Below are positions 34,305 to 43,900 of a stretch of 64,000 nucleotides of DNA, piece after piece. Made by a program: the position numbers and the translations under genes. Numbering within the stretch: position 1 is the first letter of the stretch; each line of letters begins with the position of its first letter. The notes beneath the pieces are model-generated. The model searched no databases. It was not told the origin of the DNA and saw nothing but the letters and a program-made list of their open reading frames with translations. This DNA comes from Hydrocarboniphaga effusa AP103 (GTDB taxonomy: Bacteria > Pseudomonadota > Gammaproteobacteria > Nevskiales > Nevskiaceae), in NCBI RefSeq assembly GCF_000271305.1, contig NZ_AKGD01000001.1, forward strand, positions 62,001 to 126,000, in the 5' to 3' direction.

Positions 34305-35957
34305 ATGAGATTGCGCTCAACCGGGTGCATGGCGCGTGTTGCGATCGCGGCGATGTGTGTCGCCGCTTTGACGGCAAGCGGCGTGGCGGTGGCATTCGAC
34401 ATCGACATTGGCTCTCAGGATGCGCGCCTGTCCTGGGACAACAACGTGAAGTACAGCGCCGCATGGCGCCTCCACGATCCCACCACCACCGTCGCCGGCG
34501 ATCCGACGACGGCGCAGGTCAACACCAATGACGGCGATCTGAACTTCGATAAAGGCCTGATCTCGAATCGACTCGATCTACTCAGCGCGATCGACTTCCG
34601 CTACCGGAAGATGTACGGCATGCGCCTCAGTGGTCAGGCCTGGTACGACACGGTCTATCACAGCGACACCGACAATCCGGGCAATCAGGGCATCAACCAG
34701 ATATCCAGCCCCGCTGACGAGTTCGTCAACGACACCGAAAAACTTCATGGCGGCAGGGCCGAGCTGATGGACGCGTTCGTCTACGGCAACTTCGTCATGG
34801 GCGACAAGCGGCTCAACGTCAAAGGCGGTCGCTTCACGCAGCTCTACGGCGAAAGCCTGTTTTTCGGCTCAAACGCCGTCGCGGCGGCGCAGACGCCGCT
34901 TGATCTGACGAAGGCCCTGTCCGTCCCCAACGCGCAGTTCAAGGAGGTTGCACGCCCGGCCGGACAGGTCAGCGCGCAGCTGCAGCTGAACGCCCGACTG
35001 ACGCTCGGCGCGTACTACCAGCTGGAATGGCGAAAGACCCGTCTGCCCGGCGCAGGCAGCTACTGGAGCTTCTCCGACTTCGCGGATAAGGGCGGCGAAC
35101 GCCTGCTGCTCGGCCCGGACCTGTGGGTGCACCGCGGCGACGACATGCAGGCCAAGGACTCCGGGCAGGGCGGCATGCAGCTGCGTCTCAAGGCTGGCGA
35201 CAGCGAGTACGGTCTCTACGCGGCGATCTTCCACGACAAGATGCCGCAGTTCTATGCCCGCCCGGGCGTCAACGCGGTCAGTGCAAACGACATCGGCGAC
35301 TACCTGCTTGTCTACGGCGAGGACATCCGCCTCTTCGGCGCGTCCGTCAGCACGCTGATCGGCGAGACCAATGTGGCGGCTGAAGTCTCGTACCGCGACA
35401 ACATGCCGCTCGCTGCAACCGGCGCAACGGCGATCGTCGGCCCCGATGCGGACAACAACCGCCATCCCGCCTATCCCGTCGGCAGGACGCTACACCTGAA
35501 CGCTTCGGCGATCAGCGTCCTCGGCGAGAGCCCCATATGGGACGGCGCATCGTTCATCGGAGAGTTCGCGTTCAATCGCGTGGTCTCGCATACCGACAAC
35601 AAAGACGCGGTCGATCCGCTCGCGACACGCAACGCGAGCGCGGCGCAGTTGGTCTTTCAGCCGGAGTACTTCCAGGTTCTGCCGGGCCTCGATCTGCAGC
35701 TGCCGATCGGCCTGACCTACGGCATCAGCGGCCGCTCGGCGGTCAATGGCGTGCTGTTCCCGTCCCATCACGGCGGCACGCTCAATGTCGGCGTCAAGGG
35801 CAGCTACCGCAAGCTCTGGAGTGGCAGCGTCAATTACTCGCACTACTTCGGAGCGGATGGCGCCATCATTCGGCCCGCTGCCGCGCCGGCCCTCTCTTAC
35901 AACAACTTCTATGGCGACCGCGACTACATCTCGGTCTCGATCGAGCGCGCGTTCTGA
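34305..35957 (+). CDS. DUF1302 outer-membrane protein
   Basis: A 550-residue protein with AGGAGGAG before ATG 34305 and a signal peptide ending near GVAVA-F. The mature N-terminus FDIDIGSQDARLSWDNNVKYS and the alternating, aromatic-rich strands to the terminal SVSIERAF are typical of DUF1302 beta-barrels. DUF1302 genes are regularly next to DUF1329 genes in clusters for degrading aromatic, terpenoid, steroid or other hydrophobic compounds, so a role in outer-membrane passage of the island's substrate is likely. This is inference from gene association, since the family lacks a settled function. Confidence 0.9.
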   Translation: MRLRSTGCMARVAIAAMCVAALTASGVAVAFDIDIGSQDARLSWDNNVKYSAAWRLHDPTTTVAGDPTTAQVNTNDGDLNFDKGLISNRLDLLSAIDFRYRKMYGMRLSGQAWYDTVYHSDTDNPGNQGINQISSPADEFVNDTEKLHGGRAELMDAFVYGNFVMGDKRLNVKGGRFTQLYGESLFFGSNAVAAAQTPLDLTKALSVPNAQFKEVARPAGQVSAQLQLNARLTLGAYYQLEWRKTRLPGAGSYWSFSDFADKGGERLLLGPDLWVHRGDDMQAKDSGQGGMQLRLKAGDSEYGLYAAIFHDKMPQFYARPGVNAVSANDIGDYLLVYGEDIRLFGASVSTLIGETNVAAEVSYRDNMPLAATGATAIVGPDADNNRHPAYPVGRTLHLNASAISVLGESPIWDGASFIGEFAFNRVVSHTDNKDAVDPLATRNASAAQLVFQPEYFQVLPGLDLQLPIGLTYGISGRSAVNGVLFPSHHGGTLNVGVKGSYRKLWSGSVNYSHYFGADGAIIRPAAAPALSYNNFYGDRDYISVSIERAF

Positions 35958-35989
35958 CGACCGCAGAGGATTCTGAGGAGAACCTAAGC

Positions 35990-37339
35990 ATGAATATCCG
36001 AAATACCGTACTCGCGGCTGCCGCGGCCGCACTGTTCTGTACTGGCCTTGCGCGGGCGGCAGTCGGCGCCGACGAGGTGGCGACCCTCGGCACGACATTG
36101 ACGCCCCTGGGCGGCGAAAAGGCGGGCAACGCCGACGGCTCGATTCCCGCCTGGAGCGCCAAGCCTCCGCAGGTCGGCGGTACCAGCGTCGGCGACGTGC
36201 CGAAGGCTGTGTTCCCCGACGAAAAGCCCCTGTTCTCGGTCAGCGTCGCGAACATGGAGAAGTATCGCGGCAAGCTGAGTGACGGCACGGTCGCGCTGAT
36301 GCAGCGCTATCCGTCCAGTTTCCGCATCGATGTCTATCCGACCCATCGCACTGCGGTGGCGCCGCAGTACGTCTACGACAATACGAAGAAAAACGCGGCG
36401 AGCTGTCAGGCCGTCGATGGCGGCAAGACGCTGAAGGCTTGCTACGGCGGCATTCCGTTCCCGATCCCGAAGTCCGGCGTCGAGGTCATCTGGAATCATC
36501 TTCTGCGCCTCGAACCGGAATCAGTCGATCTGGGTGCGCGCAACGTCGTCGGCACCGCCGACGGCAAGCGCACACTGGCGACCCGCATCGACGAGTCGTT
36601 CCAGCATCTGTACTACTACCGCGATGGTTCGGCCGATACCTGGAACGGCGAGTACTGGATCCAGCGCTTCAATACGACGGATCCGCCGTTCAAGCGTGGT
36701 GAATCGCTGGTGATTCACGACAGCATTGATCCCGTGACGCCGCGTCAGGCTTGGCAGTATCTGGTAGGTCAGCGCCGCGTGCGGCGCGCGCCGACCGTCG
36801 CCTACGACACGCCGGATTTCGTCGCCTCCGGCGCGAACTACTTCGACGAGGTCATGGGGTTCATGGGCCATCCCGACCGCTATTCGTGGAAGCTCGTCGG
36901 CAAGCGCGAAATGTACGTGCCGTACAACGCCAATCAGGCCGTGACGGTATCGCAGGACGAGGCCTTTTCCGCCAACCACCTGAACCCTGCCAACGTTCGC
37001 TGGGAACTGCACCGCGTCTGGGAAGTGGAGGCCACGGTCGCGCCCGGCAAGCGGCACGCGGTGCCGAAGCGTCGCTTCTACTTCGACGAGGACAGCTGGG
37101 TGATGCTGCTGATGGACGGCTACGACGCCGAAGGCAAGCTGTGGCGCACATCGCAGGTGACACCGTTCTACGCACCGAAACTGCCGGGTCTGCTCATCAA
37201 GCCGGTCATCATCTTCAATCTCGAAGCCAAGACCTTCAGTGCCGTTCAGTCGCTGAACGGCGAGTACTACAAGATCGTGGATCGCAAGCCGGAAAGCTAT
37301 TTCACCGGCGAGGCCGTGGCTGCCGAGGCGGACAGCTGA
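35990..37339 (+). CDS. DUF1329 periplasmic/outer-membrane associated protein
   Basis: A 449-residue protein with a signal peptide (MNIRNTVLAAAAAALFCTGLARA). The family hallmark LGTTLTPLGGEKAGNADGSI follows directly. The ATG at 35990 is chosen because a frame reading back into the DUF1302 gene has no signal peptide. The fold resembles lipoprotein carrier proteins of the LolA/LolB type, so it may shuttle a hydrophobic molecule. It lies 32 bp after DUF1302. The RND-type exporter that often joins this pair is missing here. Confidence 0.9.
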   Translation: MNIRNTVLAAAAAALFCTGLARAAVGADEVATLGTTLTPLGGEKAGNADGSIPAWSAKPPQVGGTSVGDVPKAVFPDEKPLFSVSVANMEKYRGKLSDGTVALMQRYPSSFRIDVYPTHRTAVAPQYVYDNTKKNAASCQAVDGGKTLKACYGGIPFPIPKSGVEVIWNHLLRLEPESVDLGARNVVGTADGKRTLATRIDESFQHLYYYRDGSADTWNGEYWIQRFNTTDPPFKRGESLVIHDSIDPVTPRQAWQYLVGQRRVRRAPTVAYDTPDFVASGANYFDEVMGFMGHPDRYSWKLVGKREMYVPYNANQAVTVSQDEAFSANHLNPANVRWELHRVWEVEATVAPGKRHAVPKRRFYFDEDSWVMLLMDGYDAEGKLWRTSQVTPFYAPKLPGLLIKPVIIFNLEAKTFSAVQSLNGEYYKIVDRKPESYFTGEAVAAEADS

Positions 37340-37361
37340 TTCGCAGCGATTTTTCGTGATG

Positions 37362-37391
37362 CCCGCTGTCCGGATGAGTCCGGACAGCGGG
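37362..37391 (+). terminator. Hairpin after the DUF1329 gene
   Basis: A 13-bp perfect stem CCCGCTGTCCGGA/TCCGGACAGCGGG with loop TGAG. No T run follows, so termination is likely but not certain. Confidence 0.65.
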
Positions 37392-37804
37392 TCGCCGCCG
37401 CCCCCCCCCGGCGGCGTTGTCCTCCACAATGCCACAGCGTGGCAGAGGCCGACGCTCAGATTTGACGATCTCCAGTATCAGGCCATCTTCGAGAACGAGC
37501 CTCGGCTACTGGATGCCCCTGCTGACTTCGATGAACTGATCACGTTCATCCGAGGCTGCAACATCGCGCAGCAGCTCGAAGACTTCGGGGCGAAGCCGCC
37601 GCAAGAGTGCAGGACAACGGAGATCGAGCCGACGGGGCCCCGCCACCGCCGGGGTCTATCGGCAGGTTTTTTCGTAGACGAGTTGATGACGTACAGCTTT
37701 CCTCAATGACCGCTCACAAATCCGCAGTTTGGTCCGAACCTCTGTCAGCCCCCGAAAAAGGGGTTTTCCTTTCTTCTGAATGAACTTATCGGGTATCGAC
37801 GCAG
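37392..37804. other. Distal end of the island; possible decayed gene
   Basis: An open frame of about 117 codons ends at 37709 (plus strand, final residues DELMTYSFPQ), but it starts inside the hairpin and has no ribosome site. Its middle (FDELITFIRGCNIAQQLEDFG) looks protein-like, so a remnant of a larger gene is possible. I do not recognise a family. A terminator, CCCC-GAAAAA-GGGG-TTTT, lies at 37749-37767. Confidence 0.35.
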
Positions 37805-37824
37805 AATCCTGTCGCCCCGACCAA
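37805..37824 (+). repeat. Right attachment-type repeat (attR-like)
   Basis: A 20-base exact copy of the 3' end of tRNA-Pro (29651-29670), without the rest of the tRNA. It marks the distal border of the island. Confidence 0.85.
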
Positions 37825-37847
37825 AATCGGAACGTTGCAATGAACCG

Positions 37848-37872
37848 GGCCGCTCATCGAAGCGGCCTTTTT
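37848..37872 (+). terminator. Rho-independent terminator beyond the right island repeat
   Basis: Stem GGCCGCT/AGCGGCC with loop CATCGA, followed by TTTTT. It probably ended the tRNA-Pro transcript before the insertion. Confidence 0.88.
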
Positions 37873-37901
37873 GTTGTTTCATGACAGAACGGTTCCCAGG
37901 C

Positions 37902-38528
37902 TCAGGCGTGACCGAGCGACAGCGCTCGGACCACTTCGCACTTGAGCAAGCTGTGCAGCGCCTTTATCGGCAGCTTGGGGTTGACGAGCCAGCGATAGAT
38001 CAGACCATCGGCGGCGGAACAGAAAAGCTCCGCGACCAACGCGGCATCGATGCCGGCATGCACGCTGCCGCTCTTCTTGCCGAGCTCGATCCAGCGCTGG
38101 ACGTCACGGCGTTGAGCGGCATGGGCCTTGGCGACGTTGGTGCGGAACTGCGCGCTCGGATCGATGCTCGCGAACCGCAGCAGATACATCGCCCGGATCT
38201 CATTCGGCTCTTCGCGTACGAATGCATGCAGCGCGTCGACGATGCGCGACAAAGCCTCGCGCCCACTGTGATCGCCCACCGCTTGCTGGACACGATTGAT
38301 CCAGTCGGCGACGACCACGTCGTGCACGTGCGCGAGCAGGTTCGCCTTGTTTCCATAGCGATGGGTGACGAGCCCGCGCGAATAGCCCGCGCGTTCGCCG
38401 ATAGCCGCAAGCGTGGCGCCAGGAATTCCGCTCTCGATGATCAAGCCGATGGCGGCCTCGAACATCCGTTGATCGGACAAGGCCGTGCGTTCTTCCTGTG
38501 TGCGGCGGGCTCGGGCGACTGCGGGCAT
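37902..38528 (-). CDS. TetR/AcrR-family transcriptional regulator
   Basis: A 208-residue repressor-type protein. The N-terminal helix-turn-helix reads ATLAAIGERAGYSRGLVTHRYGNKANLLAHV (split across residues about 35-65), and the C-terminal helices form the ligand-binding and dimer domain. It is transcribed leftward, away from the YeeE pair's downstream end, and ends 30 bp from the terminator outside the island. No target can be assigned; its own upstream region (38529-38626) is short and shared with the end of the YeeE operon. Confidence 0.92.
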   Translation of the reverse strand: MPAVARARRTQEERTALSDQRMFEAAIGLIIESGIPGATLAAIGERAGYSRGLVTHRYGNKANLLAHVHDVVVADWINRVQQAVGDHSGREALSRIVDALHAFVREEPNEIRAMYLLRFASIDPSAQFRTNVAKAHAAQRRDVQRWIELGKKSGSVHAGIDAALVAELFCSAADGLIYRWLVNPKLPIKALHSLLKCEVVRALSLGHA

Positions 38529-38626
38529 TCAGATCATTACTTGTCGGCAACAATAACTGTGACGATTCGACTGTCTTGCGTCAACACGACGAGCCAAGGC
38601 CCATTCGCTGTCATCCAAATCTCGAC

Positions 38627-39043
38627 TCAAAGACGCCGCGAAAACCCGCGATCCCAGATCAGCATTCCGATCAGCATCGCCGCACAGAACCACAGCACGT
38701 CGCTCGATCCGGTCAGCAGCGAAACCACCGCAGGGCCGGGGCAATAACCGGCCAGCCCCCAGCCGATTCCAAACAGCACCGCACCACCGATCAGCCGCGC
38801 ATCGAGATCACGACGCGTCGGCACTTCGAAGCTTTCGGCGAACAGCGGCCGGGCGCGGCGGCGCGTGAGCCAATACGCCGGAATGTTGAACAGCAAGGCT
38901 CCGCCCATGACGAAGGCGAGCGTCGGATCCCAATCGCCGAACAGATCGAGAAAGCCCTGCACGCGCGACGGATCGGTCATGCCCGAGAGCACCAGCCCGG
39001 CACCGAACAGAACGCCGGCGAGCATTGCGGCGACGGCATTCAT
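38627..39043 (-). CDS. YeeE/YedE-type membrane protein, second half (DUF6691)
   Basis: A 138-residue membrane protein with four helices. The family motif LAGVLFGAGLVLSGMTDPSRVQ-like N-terminus and the Cys-containing GWGLAGYCPGPA loop are present. It is the C-terminal half of the two-gene form of the YeeE/TsuA-type transporter, which in other bacteria moves thiosulfate or related sulfur species through conserved cysteines. It overlaps its partner by four bases. Confidence 0.88.
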   Translation of the reverse strand: MNAVAAMLAGVLFGAGLVLSGMTDPSRVQGFLDLFGDWDPTLAFVMGGALLFNIPAYWLTRRRARPLFAESFEVPTRRDLDARLIGGAVLFGIGWGLAGYCPGPAVVSLLTGSSDVLWFCAAMLIGMLIWDRGFSRRL

Positions 39044-39480
39044 GACACCGCTCCGAGCAGTCGCAGCACGAACACGGTTGCAATGCCCGCGCCCATGAAC
39101 GCCAGCGTGGCGACGATCGAGCGGCGGGAGAACCGGGCAATACCGCAGACGCCGTGACCGGAGGTGCAGCCGTTGCCCATGCGCGTGCCGAAACCGACCA
39201 GCAGGCCGGCGACCAGCGTCACCGCGAGGCTACCCGCGACCGGCGTGTGGTGCAGGCCCGCGAGCCTGGCCATGACGAGCGCGCCGGCGAGCAGGCCGAG
39301 TACGAACAGCAGGCGCCAGCGCCGACCCCCGCTCGGCTGAGCGCTCAGCAAGCCACCGATCACCCCGCTGATGCCGGCGATGCGTCCGTTGGCCGCCAGC
39401 AGCGTCGCGGCGGCCGCCCCGATCAGCAAGCCACCGGCAAGCCCGCGCTGCCAGGCAGCGATATCCACCACGATCTGCAT
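39040..39480 (-). CDS. YeeE/YedE-type membrane protein, first half
   Basis: A 146-residue protein, four helices, with GGLLIGAAAATLLAANGRIAG and the cysteine loop GNGCTSGHGVCGIAR characteristic of sulfur-transporting YeeE proteins. With the downstream overlapping gene it makes a split transporter. The pair is divergent from a cytochrome c' and b561 operon, so a link between sulfur import and electron transfer is possible. Confidence 0.88.
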   Translation of the reverse strand: MQIVVDIAAWQRGLAGGLLIGAAAATLLAANGRIAGISGVIGGLLSAQPSGGRRWRLLFVLGLLAGALVMARLAGLHHTPVAGSLAVTLVAGLLVGFGTRMGNGCTSGHGVCGIARFSRRSIVATLAFMGAGIATVFVLRLLGAVS

Positions 39481-39627
39481 TGCACTCCCCTATCCCCAGA
39501 ATCCGAGCCGCGACTATAAGCCCAGCCGCTGGCTTGGTTCGGTCTGGCGCCGCTATAGTCCCGGCGCTGCCGGGCCAGTTCGCGCGCAGCGATCCAGACC
39601 TTTCAAGTCCAGACAAAGGATGTACGC

Positions 39628-40104
39628 ATGAAGAACCCATACACACCGGCCTGGGGCCTCGTTTTCATCGCCGCCGCCGCGCTCGCGGGCTGCAACAAAC
39701 CCAAGCTCGATCCGGCCACCGAAGCCGTCATGAAGGAGCGCCACGACGGCTTCGAGAAGATCGGCGACAACTTCAAGCTCGTGAACGACAAGCTCAAGGC
39801 CGGCGGCGGGCTCGACGAGGAAACCGCTGCGGCGGCGCGCACCATCAGCGTCGAAGCCACCAAGATCGCCAACTGGTTCCCGCAGGGTTCGGGCCCCGAA
39901 ACCGGCGCCAAGACCGAGGCCAAGGCCGATATCTGGAGCAACCCGGACGACTTCGGCAAAAAGCGCGAGGACCTGGTCACCGAATCCGCGCGCTGGGCAC
40001 AGTTGGCCGATGCGGGCGACGCGGCGGGCTTCGCGGCGCAGACCAAGACCGTCGGCGGCACCTGCAAGGCCTGCCACGACAGCTATCGCCAGAAGAAGAA
40101 ATAA
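39628..40104 (+). CDS. Cytochrome c' (c-556 type) lipoprotein
   Basis: A 158-residue monoheme cytochrome. The signal peptide ends in a lipobox (LAGC, Cys about residue 20), so it is probably membrane anchored. The four-helix body includes the N-terminal MKERHDGFEKIGDNFKLVND, and the heme motif CKACH sits near the C-terminus, which is the cytochrome c' layout. These proteins bind NO or donate electrons. The b561 gene follows 16 bp later. Confidence 0.92.
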   Translation: MKNPYTPAWGLVFIAAAALAGCNKPKLDPATEAVMKERHDGFEKIGDNFKLVNDKLKAGGGLDEETAAAARTISVEATKIANWFPQGSGPETGAKTEAKADIWSNPDDFGKKREDLVTESARWAQLADAGDAAGFAAQTKTVGGTCKACHDSYRQKKK

Positions 40105-40120
40105 GCGTCGGAGCCGCACG

Positions 40121-40792
40121 ATGATCGAGCCCGCCCTCACCACCCGCACGCGCATCTGGGATCTGCCGACGCGTGTATTCCACTGGTCGCTGGCGGGCTT
40201 GTTCTGCTTTTCGTGGTGGTCCGCCGAAAACGCGCGCATGGATTGGCATCGCGTTTCGGGTTACGTGCTGCTCGCGCTGCTGCTGTTTCGCTGGTACTGG
40301 GGCTTCGCCGGCAGCACGACTTCGCGATTCTCCAGCTTCGTCAAGACCCCGCGCGAAGTGCTCGACTACGCCGCGCATTTCTTCACGCGCCAGGGCCCGA
40401 TCACGCCCGGGCACAACGCGATGGGCGGCTGGAGCGTGCTCGCCTTGATCGTGCTGCTGAGCCTGCAGGTGTTCACGGGCCTGTTTTCGGTCGACACCGA
40501 TGGCCTCGAATCCGGGCCGCTCGCCAGATTCGTGAGCTTTTCCACCGGGCGTTCGTACGCGAGCGTGCACGGCCTCAGCTTCGACCTGCTGCTGATACTC
40601 GTCGGCCTGCACGTGGCGGTGGTCCTGTTCTATCTGTTCTACAAGCGGCAGAACCTGATCACGCCGATGTTCACGGGCGACAAGCGCCTGCCCCCGGAAG
40701 CCTCACCTCCGCTGCAGTTCGCATCGATGGGCAAAGCGCTGGCTGGAATCGTCGTCGCGGTGGTGATCAGCGTGTTGATCGCTCGCGCCTAG
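40121..40792 (+). CDS. Cytochrome b561-family membrane protein
   Basis: A 223-residue di-heme b-type cytochrome with four to five helices. Candidate heme histidines are in TRVFHWSLAG, MDWHRVSGY, TPGHNAMGGW and SYASVHGLSFDLLL with LVGLHVAVV. The start ATG 40121 follows the cytochrome c' stop by 16 bp. It probably passes electrons between the quinone pool and the c-type cytochrome encoded upstream. Confidence 0.92.
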   Translation: MIEPALTTRTRIWDLPTRVFHWSLAGLFCFSWWSAENARMDWHRVSGYVLLALLLFRWYWGFAGSTTSRFSSFVKTPREVLDYAAHFFTRQGPITPGHNAMGGWSVLALIVLLSLQVFTGLFSVDTDGLESGPLARFVSFSTGRSYASVHGLSFDLLLILVGLHVAVVLFYLFYKRQNLITPMFTGDKRLPPEASPPLQFASMGKALAGIVVAVVISVLIARA

Positions 40793-40866
40793 CCAGGAAC
40801 AGCTCATCCCAGGCCATTCGCAGCGCGCAGATCCGAGGAGCGCGAGCGATCGCAGCATCGCGAGCC

Positions 40867-40900
40867 ACGAAAAAGCCGGCCATCAGGCCGGCTTTTTCGT
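40867..40900. terminator. Bidirectional rho-independent terminator
   Basis: Stem ACGAAAAAGCCGGCC/GGCCGGCTTTTTCGT with loop ATCA, serving both the b561 gene and the convergent DUF4394 gene. Confidence 0.93.
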
Positions 40901-40923
40901 ACTGCTCACGTCAATCGCAACAC

Positions 40924-43900
40924 TTACTTCACCTCGATGCTCAGCGCACGCAGCGGAGTCGGCACGCCGATCGGCGCGACCAGCGTCGCCTGCCCGGTCG
41001 CCAGGTTCACGCGGAAGAGGCTCGACTGCGTTGCGCCATCGACGACCAGCACGGCGAGTGCGAAGCCGTTCGCTCCACCGGCGATGTCGAAGCCGATCGC
41101 GCTCGCGTCGGTGAGGTTCACGCCGAGCGTGTTGATGCTCCGGAGCACGCCGTCGTTCGGCGGCGCCTGCAGGCTCAGGCCGGCGCTGTTGCCGTCGAGC
41201 ACGAACAGCTGCGTCGCCGTCGAAGCGCGGAAGCTGTTGGTGTACGCAGCGGCGACCGCCTGCGGCGGACGCGTGAGCGTGCCGTCGGTGATGGTGATGC
41301 CGTTGCCGACGTTGATGCGCAGGTTCTGCCCCGCATCGGTGACCACGCGCAGGCGATCCGGAACCGGGTTGAAGTCGATGCCGAGCGCCGTACCATTCAA
41401 GCCCGTGTACGGAGCGGTGGTGTCGGTCGGATCGGCCGTCAGCGCCGGCACCGCGGTGGCGACGCCGGTGACGGTGTCGATCGTGTAGATCGCTCCGCTG
41501 CCCGACAGGCCGTAGAGCGCGCCGGTGGCCGGGCGGAAATCGATGTCGATCAGCGCATCACCGACGGCAAGGCCGGTGATGATCACCGGAGCCGATACCG
41601 TGGCCGGAGCGCTCGCCGCGAAGCTCACGAGCGAGTCGACGCCCGCCGCGCCGACCAGCGCGACGATCGTCGGATCGGCCGGTGCGACGGTGGCCGGGGC
41701 GATCGCCAGGCCCTTGACGCCGGCGATGCCGATGGCGCCGATGCTCGTCGCGCGCGCTGCCGCGAACGCCGACGTCACGTCGATGCGATACAGCGAGGTG
41801 ATCGCATTCACCGTGAGCGCCGCAAAAGCGGTATCCGCACCGACGATGTCGAAGCCGTTGACGCTGCTCGCATCGACGCCGAGCGGACCGCGATCCTTGA
41901 GCACGCCATCGTTCGGCGGCGCCTGCAGAAACAGACGGTCGGTGGTCGGATCGATCACGAACAGGCTCGTCGTGGCGGTGCCCGCGAAGCTGTTGGTGTA
42001 GGCCGCGCCGCTCACGCCGAAGGCGCCGTACGAGAGCGTGCCGTCGGTGAAGGTGTTGCCGGCATCCGGATTGGCCACGCGCAGATTGCGCCCGGCGTTG
42101 CCGACGATGCGCAGCGCGACCGGGCCGGTCGGGTTGAAGTCGACACCGTAGGCGCTGTCCGCGCCGAGGCCGGCGTAGGCATCGCTGGTGTCGCTCGCAT
42201 CGGCCGCGAGCGTCGAGGCCGCGGTCAGCGCCGCGGTGGCGGTATCGACCGTGTACAGACGCCCAGCGCTCGTGAACGCGTAGAGCTTGCCGGTGGACGG
42301 ACGGAAGTCCAGGCCGAGCACGCTTTCGCCGCCTTGCAGGCCGCTGAGTGCACCGACCGTGGTCACCGTGCCCGGAGTCGCCGGCGAGAACTTCACGAGT
42401 TCGTCGCCCGAGGTCAGGCCGTAAACCGTCGCCACCGCCGGAGCCGCGAACGCGGTCACGCCGAGCAGACGCTCGCCGCCGCCGACCGTGCCGAGCGAGG
42501 CGCTCGCCGCACCGGTCGCCAGGTCGATCGTGTGCAGCGTGGTCGTGGTGGTGCCCTGCGCGTTGACCGCGATCGTCGCGGTGTTGTCGCTGCCGTTGAT
42601 GTCGAAGCCGTTGATGCCCGAGACATCGACGCCGAGGCTGCCCACCACGCTGAGTTCACCCGCGTTCGGGTTGGTCGAGGTCAGCAGCTGATCGTTGGCG
42701 CTGTCGAGGTAGTACGTGGTGGTCGTCAGCGAGGCCGCGTTGCCGCCCGCGAGGCTGTTGGTATAGCCGACCGCGGTTGCGCCGCGCGCGCTGCCGCCCA
42801 CGTTGAGCGCGCCGTCGACCGTCGTCGCGCCGGTGCTCACGTCGATGCGCAGGTTCTGGCCGGTGTCGGAGGTCACGCGCAGGCGATCCGGAACCGGGTT
42901 GAAATCGACGCCGAATTCGCTGCCCGCCAGCGCCGTGGTCAGCGTGGACTTGAGTGTGGCGGCGGCCGTGGTCTTGTCGATCGTGTAGAGCTTGCTCGCG
43001 TTGCTGAGCGCGTAGAGCAGGCCATCGGCCGGACGCGTATCGAAGCCCACCAGCGCCTCGCCCGCGCCCAGGCCGCTGACGGCGGTCGAGGTGCAGAGCT
43101 TGGCCGGCGCGGCGCGGTTGAAGCTCACGAGCTTGCTGCTCTCGGTCAGGCCCAGCGTGTCGCCGGCCGCCTGCGGGCGGCTGCCCGAGGCGATGCTCAG
43201 CGCGAGGCCCGAATACGCGCTCGTGGCGAGCGGCAGGGCGGCGACGCGCGTCGCCGTGCCGGTGCTCAGGTTGATCGAATACAGCGCCGTGCTGCCGCTC
43301 ACCGACAGTGCGGCGAACGCGCTGTTGGCGCCCGCGGCGTCGGTGGCGATGTCGAAGGCGTTGACCGCATCGACATCGATGCCGAGCGGGCCGACGACCA
43401 CCGCGGTGCCGTCGTTCGGCGGGTTCTGCAGGAGCAGCTGGTTGGTCTGCGTGTCGATCGCGTAGAGCGCGGTGCGGCAGGCCGCACCGAACGAGTTGGT
43501 GTACGCGGCCGTCGAGTAGCCGGTCGCCGCACCGTTGATGACGCCGTCGGTGATCGTCGCGCCGGTGTCGACGTTGATGCGCAGATTCAGGCCGGTGTCC
43601 GAGACCACGCGCAGGCGATCCGGAACCGGGTTGAAGTCGACGCCGAAGCGCGCGCCCGACAGGCTCGCGTACGGATTGCTGGTGTCGGTCGGATCGGCGA
43701 TCAGCGTCGACTTGAGCGTCGCCGCGCCGGTGCCGGCGTCGATGGTGTAGAGCTTGCCGGCGGTCGACAGCGCGATCAGCGCGCCGTCGGCCGGACGGCG
43801 ATCGAGCCCGACCAGGGTTTCGCCGGCGGCCAGGCCGCTGACGGTGACGACGCTCGTCGCGCTGGCCGGAGCCGCGCGATTGAAGGTGACGAGCTGGTTG

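Larger units (their letters stand above)
29651..37824. mobile_element. Genomic island inserted at tRNA-Pro, carrying a Rieske oxygenase catabolic cluster
   Basis: An 8.15-kb segment bounded by exact 20-bp direct repeats of the tRNA-Pro 3' end. Outside the right repeat a rho-independent terminator follows at once (37848-37872), as expected for the original downstream end of a tRNA unit. The cargo is a reductase-oxygenase pair, a sigma-54 activator, and DUF1302/DUF1329 genes, unlike the flanking housekeeping genes. No integrase, excisionase or transposase is recognisable, so the element would be a decayed or passively mobilised island. The repeats are the whole case for mobility; base composition was not computed. 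Confidence 0.72.
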
